DNA from: Oscillospiraceae bacterium
Lineage (GTDB): Bacteria > Bacillota > Clostridia > Oscillospirales > Ruminococcaceae
Length of the DNA stretch: 11,900 nucleotides
Direction of reading: 5' to 3'
NCBI GenBank assembly: GCA_031285945.1
Contig: JAITVF010000117.1
Coordinates: forward strand, 1-11,900
This document shows positions 8,301 to 11,900 of the stretch, piece after piece. The notes beneath the pieces were generated by a model, which saw nothing but the letters and a program-made list of their open reading frames with translations, searched no databases and had not been told where the DNA came from. Position 1 is the first letter of the stretch; the number at the start of each line of letters is the position of its first letter. The position numbers and the translations under genes are program-made.

Positions 8301-9773
8301 TTAAACCAGTTCATCAACCACTTCGCGCCCCATCAGATTAAGGCCAGCCGTCTTTTTGGGCGAACGGCCTTTTACCAGTGCGGCGGTGCCTACGGCTTTC
8401 GCGATCAGCTTCAGGACGCCATGGCCTGCCAGATTCTTGAGCCGGAGCTTTTAAAGGCGCAAATTCTGCGCTGCTGCGCCGCCCAGTTCGAGGAAGGCGA
8501 CGTCCTCCACTGGTGGCACCCCCTGCCCGCCCTGGGCGGAGGAATCAAGGGGGTAAGAACCCGCTTTTCAGACGATCTGCTCTGGCTTCCCCTGGCTGTT
8601 GCCGAATACGTTGAAAAAACCGGCGACGCGGGCATATTAAGCCTCCCCGTTCCCTACCGGGTAGCCGAGGAGCTTAAGGAAAACGAGCAGGAAAAATATA
8701 TAACCCCCGAAAGAGGCGCCACCGAGGATGTGTTCTCTCACTGCGTTCGAGCCCTGGAGCGGGGCAGCAACCTCGGCGAAAGGGGGCTTCCCCTCATAGG
8801 CTGCGGCGACTGGTGCGACGGTTTTTCCTCGGTGGGCGTTAAGGGCCGGGGGCGCAGCGTTTGGCTCGCCATGTTCCTCATCATGGTGTTGGAGCGATTC
8901 GTCCCCCTCTGCAAGGGGCAAAAGCGCGAGGATCTTATGGAAATCTACCGGGAGCGGGCAAAAGAGCTGCGCAAAAGCGTCGACGCCTTCGCCTGGGACG
9001 GCGACTGGTACCTGCGCGCCTTTTACGACGACGGCTCGAAGATGGGCGGCCATGAGCGGGAGGAATGCTTTATAGATCTTTTGCCCCAGAGCTTTGCCGT
9101 AATGGCCGATATGCCCGACGGGGAAAGGGTCGCCTCGGCGCTCACACAGGCCTATAAGCATCTCTACGACGAAAAGCTGGGGCTTGTAAGGCTTTTTAAA
9201 GAGCCATTTCACGACAGCGACCAGCAGCCCGGGTATGTAAAGGCCTACCCCGAGGGGATAAGGGAAAACGGGGGCCAGTACACCCACGCCGCCGTCTGGT
9301 TCGCGATCGCGCTCTTACGCTTCGGCTTCCGGGAGGAAGGGTTCGAGCTTCTTAAGGCTCTCAATCCCGTCTCCCGCAATCTCTCGCCTGAGCTGGCGGC
9401 GTCCTATAAGCTGGAGCCATATTATATCGCGGCCGATATCTACTCAAACCCGTCGGTTCCGGGAAGAGGCGGCTGGAGCATATACACAGGAGCCGCCGCC
9501 TGGTACCTGCGCGCCATTGTAGAAGAGCTTCTCGGAATGCGCCTTTCGGGCGGGCATATGACCTTTGAGCCCCAAATCCCCCCCGAGTGGGATGGCTTTT
9601 CAATGGAGCTCTTTATACGCGGCACCCGCCTTTCTATAAGCGTTAACCGCGGGGCTTCGCCGGGAATAATCCTGGACGGTAAAAGCGCCGGTGCTATCCC
9701 TCTTGACGGCGGAACTCACAGCGTTCAGCTGGTCTTTGAAAAAAGCTCCCGGTCCAGGGAGCGGCCGGCGTGA
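2307..9773 (+). CDS. Cyclic beta-1,2-glucan synthase-like membrane enzyme (NdvB/Cgs family, GT84-cyclisation-GH94)
   Basis: This 2488-residue multidomain protein has the domain order of cyclic beta-1,2-glucan synthases, which build the chain from UDP-glucose at the inner face of the membrane, close it into a ring, and trim chain length with a phosphorylase-like domain. An N-terminal helical domain (DNYYVIE near residue 61) precedes a membrane region (about 262-300). The GT84 part has GWERKRGA, DAD at 465-467, SHDILEG (Asp578/Glu581) and R609-x2-R612-W613 with RGDWQ, the processive-glycosyltransferase set. Further membrane spans lie at about 655-816. The middle, about 860-1250, is the glycoamylase-like cyclisation domain (DSHYDFLMSEARL at 1011; DNNLNYQYKAHG at 1113). 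Two beta-sandwich domains (about 1275-1560 and 1727-1960) and an (alpha/alpha)6 phosphorylase domain (about 2015-2400, GDWCD at 2167-2171) follow. An in-frame stop at 2286 makes ATG 2307 the first start. Rhizobial and Brucella homologues are about 2800-2870 residues. The product's linkage is inferred from family only. Confidence 0.9.
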   Translation: MIDSTNKKNLAVTAESAIKAGWRDSTARICRKTQRAMSELRAHYLKVNQQPPASPVEEWLCDNYYVIEKECKQTLRDIRALSRRCSYGELERFYALFESVLFTHMPPLDDEHMTELLRGAEKARHISENQFCFVPAAIKAALLRMVYNAVFESRSEDMIRYAIMGFSRLTSIDFDEIVYQCSCVERILSRDPSGVYPAMDSDSRRHYRHLIAKIAADTRRPEDEVAEEMLSACLGREGAQAHIGSPILGHPCVNAPRLRRGRVTLIAGAALPVILSLLISLITGSIPVGLLCFFPLWEILRTPLWQGAIAGVDADFIPRMDPKKVKEKPKTVVLVSTLLPGAAQVPELADRLRQLYYSNSDPDMYYCVLADFKEWDFPTDEKDDSQVTAARKMIETLNRRHDNRFMLFLRSRTFNRTQNRYSGWERKRGAITEFIRHLKGEPVGLHTFVGDENALPQIKYIIALDADTNLLYESAQTLVLAAIHPLNAPVIGEDGVVVSGYGILTPKISPDLGSARATAFSRVMSGCGGVTAYDTRDKDFYQDLFFESIFAGKGLIDADAFYELLSDRFPENRILSHDILEGAYLRTGFVSDVEMTDTAPSSMGSWLSRLHRWLRGDWQNLPFLGRKYRAGGRVYRNPISGLSRYKLFDNLRRSITPAACFLCVTAALFAKDPAVQGLLATLGTLGVIFPSLWAAFFSLLSGGFFTLSRKFFTRTLPHAFELLSQGIFLLIMLPAQTVLTLDAVCRSLWRTFISHKKMLEWTTAAQTDSRRVTLLGLCRRFWLAELLGTGWLILGAHSALSLLGAAFALFIPVARISAVRSSDPGGTPSRLGAFQRDTLISYCAAMWRYYEDFATAEHHYLPPDNIQQSPVYRVAGRTSPTNIGMMLLSILSARDLDFIDTDGLYERIDRTLSTVEALAMWHGNLYNWYDTLTLETLKPEFVSTVDSGNYVCCLVALIEGLKEFLPEKPSIKSLITRLQAIIDSTDLTVFYNKKKNLFSIGYDVPSETLSDSHYDFLMSEARLTSYYAVAAKLVGKKHWGTLIRTMSRSGFYAGAVSWTGTMFEYFMPHLLLPVYEGSLLGEALIYCLYCQKRRVREPDLPWGISESAFYAFDNNLNYQYKAHGVRKIGVKRYLDRDLVISPYSTFLTIPWSPNSSMDNLRRLRDLGVYGRYGFFEAVDFTASRVGEGNLSVTRSYMAHHIGMSLISSINALFDGRMQTRFMSNDYMRSAGEFLQEKIAKSTVVYDDLKNTESRGEKHERPGISEERHAIHPQSPRAVMLTNGEITDVLTDTGAGFLTLGESDLTRRSADLLRRPQGVFAVVRMEGVTLSATAAPFYDPGAYHMVEYQEHTVLYHGEKGTAGLSMGCMMHPTISCEQRRITVKNQGPKRARAELLIYCEPVLSPNQDYGAHPAFSKLFVSAACDRAAGTLTFKRRDRDATRTMYLTAGFLEDVRFDFETHRELLCPSPEGLMALKSFYKKPFAGGDGVPDACCALRLSLSVPAGGEAGVTLLLCASRTEAEGVSGIISMRKIGLLDQKTAARSLLLGDTLEGKLGAGILGQLLFSQRGAGDLAARAANSLGQRGLWPAGISGDLPIALFEPGPAENSLHPDEEIKDQLVALESYLRLHGYLRSSKVEFDLVILYEREIDREDILRLIGENCVPGILGSRGGVFVLHRETAGRELLTLLSAVARHIWRHGSAAHTGDPGAGFDRAEILSLSPEPVPDAPELAVKGGCFLGGRFYSDRASPLPWCHVLSNHGFGTLLSDQALGYTWAYNSRENKLTPWFNDVSTDNNGEMLLLQEGTRLYNLVQGSRASFSPLDALYEGRSGKFSASVRVSVPRRGNVKYLDVTLRNLTDLPYRLRLAYYTEPVLGVSRDASPVIVPRLRDGALILHNPWNTAVRSYSAIGAPGREDIRFTTDRCAFLCGSWQEEAVSPWSDACAAAILPLELPAKGEETVRFALSWGSTPAAALWSLLNEPEPLLDEEPWLRIKTPDQALNQFINHFAPHQIKASRLFGRTAFYQCGGAYGFRDQLQDAMACQILEPELLKAQILRCCAAQFEEGDVLHWWHPLPALGGGIKGVRTRFSDDLLWLPLAVAEYVEKTGDAGILSLPVPYRVAEELKENEQEKYITPERGATEDVFSHCVRALERGSNLGERGLPLIGCGDWCDGFSSVGVKGRGRSVWLAMFLIMVLERFVPLCKGQKREDLMEIYRERAKELRKSVDAFAWDGDWYLRAFYDDGSKMGGHEREECFIDLLPQSFAVMADMPDGERVASALTQAYKHLYDEKLGLVRLFKEPFHDSDQQPGYVKAYPEGIRENGGQYTHAAVWFAIALLRFGFREEGFELLKALNPVSRNLSPELAASYKLEPYYIAADIYSNPSVPGRGGWSIYTGAAAWYLRAIVEELLGMRLSGGHMTFEPQIPPEWDGFSMELFIRGTRLSISVNRGASPGIILDGKSAGAIPLDGGTHSVQLVFEKSSRSRERPA

Positions 9774-9846
9774 CAGGGCGGTCTGCGACCCCCAAAAAAT
9801 ACCGGCCGATTATGTGCAAGTCGTCGAAATATTTTCGATTCTCAGT

Positions 9847-9876
9847 TTGCCTTTATTCCTTAATATGTGATATAAT
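9847..9876 (+). promoter_or_regulatory. Candidate extended -10 promoter
   Basis: TTGCCT at 9847-9852 can act as a -35 box, with an 18-base spacer to a perfect TATAAT at 9871-9876 preceded by TGA, giving the extended -10 form TGnTATAAT. The -10 box lies in the left arm of the hairpin at 9870-9902. It could drive the M16 genes with a leader of about 200 bases. The match is by eye only. Confidence 0.5.
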
Positions 9877-9906
9877 AGCCGTAAAGGCTACGGCTATTAT
9901 ATTTTT
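9870..9906 (+). terminator. Terminator-like hairpin after the glucan synthase gene
   Basis: Perfect 14-bp arms (9870-9883 and 9889-9902, core TAGCCGTA/TACGGCTA) flank a 5-base loop AAGGC, with the T run 9902-9906 directly after. The form fits an intrinsic terminator for the upstream gene, although the stem is AT-rich at its base and overlaps a promoter-like TATAAT. It may instead be one member of the neighbouring repeat family rather than a dedicated terminator. Confidence 0.5.
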
Positions 9907-9931
9907 ATGGCCCGCCTTACGGCGATGGCCA

Positions 9932-9957
9932 ATTATATCATGTAAACATGATATAAT
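9932..9957. repeat. 26-bp palindrome, copy 1
   Basis: Perfect 12-bp arms, ATTATATCATGT and ACATGATATAAT, surround AA. Each arm ends in an outward-facing TGATATAAT extended -10 box, one per strand. It is identical to the copy at 10037-10062. It could be an operator for a dimeric repressor, a back-to-back promoter, or a mobile-repeat end. Confidence 0.9.
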
Positions 9958-10036
9958 AACCACAAAGGGCCGCAGCTATTATAATTTATGCGCAACGGCT
10001 CGCCGCCTGCGGGCGGCAACCGCCTTTGGATGCGCA

Positions 10037-10062
10037 ATTATATCATGTAAACATGATATAAT
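10037..10062 (+). promoter_or_regulatory. 26-bp palindrome, copy 2: likely promoter/operator of the M16 genes
   Basis: This is the same palindrome as at 9932-9957, centre to centre 105 bp. Its right arm gives an extended -10, TGA-TATAAT (10057-10062). Transcription would start near 10069, leaving a short leader that contains the SD at 10074-10079, well placed for the TTG at 10088. No -35 consensus is present (GCAATT at 10034-10039), which is acceptable for extended -10 promoters. Confidence 0.55.
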
Positions 10063-10087
10063 GAGCACAACGCAAGGAGTGAGCCAA

Positions 10088-11377
10088 TTGAACCGTCAGC
10101 CTGTCCGGACAAAAATCGGCGAGGGCGTTTTCCTCAGCCGGATCGAAGACCCCAAATTCAAGCACAACCGCCTGTCGGCAAGCTTTGTTCTCCCTCTCAA
10201 CCCGGCCTCCGCTTCCGACAATGCCGCGGCGCCCCACATTTTGCGAATGGGCTCGAGGAGCCTTCCCGACTTTTCCGCTCTCAACGCCCGCCTTCAGGAG
10301 CTTTACGGCGCCTCCCTCGAGGCCTCGGTCTCCCGGTTCGGGGGGTATCAGGTGCTTGAGATAAGCATCCGCGCCCTGGATAACCGCTACTGCTTTTCGG
10401 GCGAGGACCTGACCTCTTCTTGCGCGAGGCTTCTTGCCGATATCTGGCTTGACCCCAAGCTTGACTCACGCGGCCTCTTTGACGAGAAGAACACGGCTCT
10501 CCAGCGCCGGTTTATCCAGGACACAATAGACGCTGAAATAAACGACAAGCGGCTCTACGCGGTATCGCAGTGCCTTAAGTATATGTGCGAGGGGGAGCCG
10601 GTAGCCGTAAGGGCCTACGGCTACCCCGATACCGCGGCGGCGATAACCCCGGCCTCGGTCACCGCCGCGTGGGAAAATATGCTGCTTAAGGCGCCGGTAG
10701 AAATCGTACTCACCGGCGCGGCCGACGGCGCGCCCGCCAAAAAAATATTTGAGGAAGCCTTTAATGGGCGCAAGAGAGATCCGGCCCCCTACTCGCCCGT
10801 TTCCCTGCGCCCCTCGGCCGACAGGGTAAAGGAAAAGACCGAGACCATGGAGCTTTCGCAGGCAAAGCTTGTTCTTGGGATGCGCTGCGGCAAAATAGCG
10901 ACCCGAAAGGAGCGCAACGCCGCCCGGATGTTTGCCGCCCTTTACGGCGGAACGCCTTTTTCCAAGCTTTTTTTGAACGTTCGCGAAAAGCTTAGCCTCT
11001 GCTACTACTGCGCCTCCCGCTTTGATTCCTCCACCGGCCTTATGCTGGTGGACAGCGGGGTCGAGGCGGCCAACAGGCAAAAGGCACAGGATGAAATTTT
11101 AGCCCAGCTAAAATCTGTAGCGTCGGGCAACGTAAGCGAGGAGGAGCTTTCCCAGACCAAAATGCTTCTCTCCAACTCCATTCGCACCATGACCGATTCT
11201 CCCGCGGCCCTTGAGGGCTGGTATATGGCCCAGATACTGCGGGGAGATAATATCTATACGCCCGATGAGGATATCAGGGGCCTCTGCGAGGTCACCTCGG
11301 AGGAGGTCGTCGCGGCGGCCGGCAAGGTAACATTAGATACTGTATACTTTCTTGCGGGAAGGGAGGCGGGCAAGTGA
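10088..11377 (+). CDS. M16-family peptidase-like protein without zinc motif (YmfF-like)
   Basis: This 429-residue protein belongs to the M16 (pitrilysin/insulinase) family and resembles B. subtilis YmfF in length and in preceding a YmfH-like gene. The segment where active members carry HxxEH instead reads APHILRMGSRSLPD, so it should not bind the catalytic zinc. The C-terminal half keeps the Arg/Tyr signature of M16 partner subunits: NVREKLSLCYY, Arg299 and Tyr306. I infer that it pairs with the next gene's product as the non-catalytic subunit of a two-chain peptidase, probably cytoplasmic since no signal peptide is seen. The start is taken as TTG 10088, with SD AAGGAG (10074-10079) 8 bases upstream. 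An in-frame ATG at 10061 lies inside the palindrome and has no SD, and the frame's extension back to 9770 is non-coding. It overlaps the next gene by 4 bp. Confidence 0.87.
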   Translation: MNRQPVRTKIGEGVFLSRIEDPKFKHNRLSASFVLPLNPASASDNAAAPHILRMGSRSLPDFSALNARLQELYGASLEASVSRFGGYQVLEISIRALDNRYCFSGEDLTSSCARLLADIWLDPKLDSRGLFDEKNTALQRRFIQDTIDAEINDKRLYAVSQCLKYMCEGEPVAVRAYGYPDTAAAITPASVTAAWENMLLKAPVEIVLTGAADGAPAKKIFEEAFNGRKRDPAPYSPVSLRPSADRVKEKTETMELSQAKLVLGMRCGKIATRKERNAARMFAALYGGTPFSKLFLNVREKLSLCYYCASRFDSSTGLMLVDSGVEAANRQKAQDEILAQLKSVASGNVSEEELSQTKMLLSNSIRTMTDSPAALEGWYMAQILRGDNIYTPDEDIRGLCEVTSEEVVAAAGKVTLDTVYFLAGREAGK

Positions 11378-11900
11378 GCGAGATTATAGCTTCCGGCAGA
11401 ATAAACGAGCAGTATCGCAAGATACTGCACTCTTCCGGCCTCACCATACTTCTTTACCCCATGCAGGGCTTTACCGGATCTTACGCCCTTTTCGCCACCA
11501 ACTACGGCTCGGTGGACGAAACCTTTAAGACTAAAAACGACGACAGCCTGCTGACCGTTCCCGCGGGCATCGCCCACTTTTTGGAGCACAAGCTTTTTGA
11601 AAGCGAGGAAGGCGACGCCTTTTCCCGTTTTGCTAAAACGGGAGCCTCCCCCAACGCCTACACCTCCTTTGACAGGACCGCCTACCTCTTTTCCTGCTCA
11701 GAGAATTTTAAGGAATCTATAGAGATTCTGCTGGACTTTGTCACTCACCCCTGGTTCACCCCCGAAACGGTGGAAAAGGAGCAGGGTATAATCGGCCAAG
11801 AAATCCGCATGTACGACGACGACCCAGACTGGCGCGTATACTTTAACCTGCTGGGCGCCCTTTACAGCAACCACCCGGTGAGGACCGACATTGCGGGAAC
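11374..11900 (+). CDS. M16-family zinc peptidase (YmfH-like), 5' part, runs off window
   Basis: The frame is open to the right edge (175 complete codons). It carries the inverted zinc motif HFLEH (His68, Glu71, His72). About 70 residues on, QEIRMYDDDPDWR supplies Glu143 as the likely third zinc ligand. Between them, GDAFSRFAKTGASPNAYTSFD and RTAYLFSC are typical of catalytic M16 subunits, where Asn-Ala-Tyr/Thr lies near the active site. It starts with GTG at 11374 inside the stop of the preceding gene (GTGA), with SD AAGGGAGG at 11359-11366, so the two are translationally coupled and probably form one heterodimeric peptidase. In Bacilli the ymfF-ymfH pair lies upstream of ymfJ/rodZ/pgsA genes; whether that holds here is outside the window. 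The substrate is unknown. Confidence 0.9.
   Translation, partial: MSEIIASGRINEQYRKILHSSGLTILLYPMQGFTGSYALFATNYGSVDETFKTKNDDSLLTVPAGIAHFLEHKLFESEEGDAFSRFAKTGASPNAYTSFDRTAYLFSCSENFKESIEILLDFVTHPWFTPETVEKEQGIIGQEIRMYDDDPDWRVYFNLLGALYSNHPVRTDIAG

Larger units (their letters stand above)
9869..10062. repeat. Two diverged repeat units (about 81 and 105 bp)
   Basis: Both units run from one TGATATAAT box to the next and share the same order of parts: TGATATAATA-CC with AAAGG, then GCTATTATA, then TTTATG, then a GC-rich inverted repeat bounded by equal hexamers (ATGGCC at 9907 and 9925 in the first; TGCGCA at 9989 and 10031 in the second), then AATTATATCATGTAAACA. The GC hairpins differ in sequence and length (CGCC/GGCG at 9913-9924; GCCGCC/GGCGGC at 10002-10017), so the structure is conserved more than the sequence. 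Confidence 0.75.
9774..10087. promoter_or_regulatory. Non-coding repeat-rich region between glucan synthase and M16 genes
   Basis: No real gene is seen. A frame stays open from GTG 9770 into the M16 gene, but its translation is low-complexity read-through of AT-rich palindromes. A weak hairpin (TCGAAA 9824-9829, TTTCGA 9833-9838) is followed by a promoter-like site, a 14-bp hairpin, and two identical 26-bp palindromes, described separately. Base composition swings between AT-rich palindromes and GC-rich hairpins, unlike the flanking genes. Confidence 0.7.

Noticed and set aside
9824..9838. Small hairpin TCGAAA/TTTCGA as the terminator of the glucan synthase gene
   Set aside because: It has only 6 AT-rich pairs and no proper T run; the hairpin at 9870-9902 with TTTTT is a better candidate.
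9770..10087. In-frame N-terminal extension of the YmfF-like gene starting at GTG 9770
   Set aside because: The translation has no family similarity, repeats ISCKHDI because it reads through the two palindromes, and has no SD. The M16 similarity begins just after the SD-supported TTG at 10088.

Overview
The window looks like a chromosomal segment of a fairly GC-rich, spore-forming Firmicute, probably class Clostridia. The evidence is a cotJ spore-coat operon, a YmfF/YmfH-type M16 peptidase pair, Gram-positive ribosome binding sites and several TTG/GTG starts. I cannot name the species from sequence alone.

Layout. (1) About 1-937: the right end of an integrated element carrying the C-terminal two thirds of a large serine recombinase on the + strand; its catalytic domain lies off the left edge. 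(2) 913-1983, minus strand: the coat operon cotJA-cotJB-cotJC, tightly packed with overlapping stops and starts. CotJC breaks off after residue 62 exactly where the recombinase element begins, so its remaining two thirds are missing here. CotJA carries an unusual block of nine 12-residue Pro/Gln/Arg repeats. (3) 1984-2306: a divergent intergenic region with two small inverted repeats and no convincing promoter. (4) 2307-9773, + strand: one giant 2488-residue membrane enzyme with the GT84, cyclisation and GH94 modules of cyclic beta-1,2-glucan synthases (NdvB/Cgs family). (5) 9774-10087: a non-coding region built of diverged repeat units, with a terminator-like hairpin and two identical 26-bp palindromes, each ending in an extended -10 box. 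The last palindrome sits just before the next gene. (6) 10088-11900, + strand: two M16 peptidase-family genes overlapping by 4 bp. The first lacks the zinc motif (YmfF-like) and the second has it (YmfH-like) and runs off the right edge.

Most interesting point: a spore-coat gene (cotJC) is split by a serine-recombinase element. This is the arrangement of skin-like intervening elements, which are excised in the mother cell to rebuild a sporulation gene. The sequence proves the split; developmental excision is inference. A second unusual structure is the palindromic promoter-like repeat array upstream of the M16 pair.
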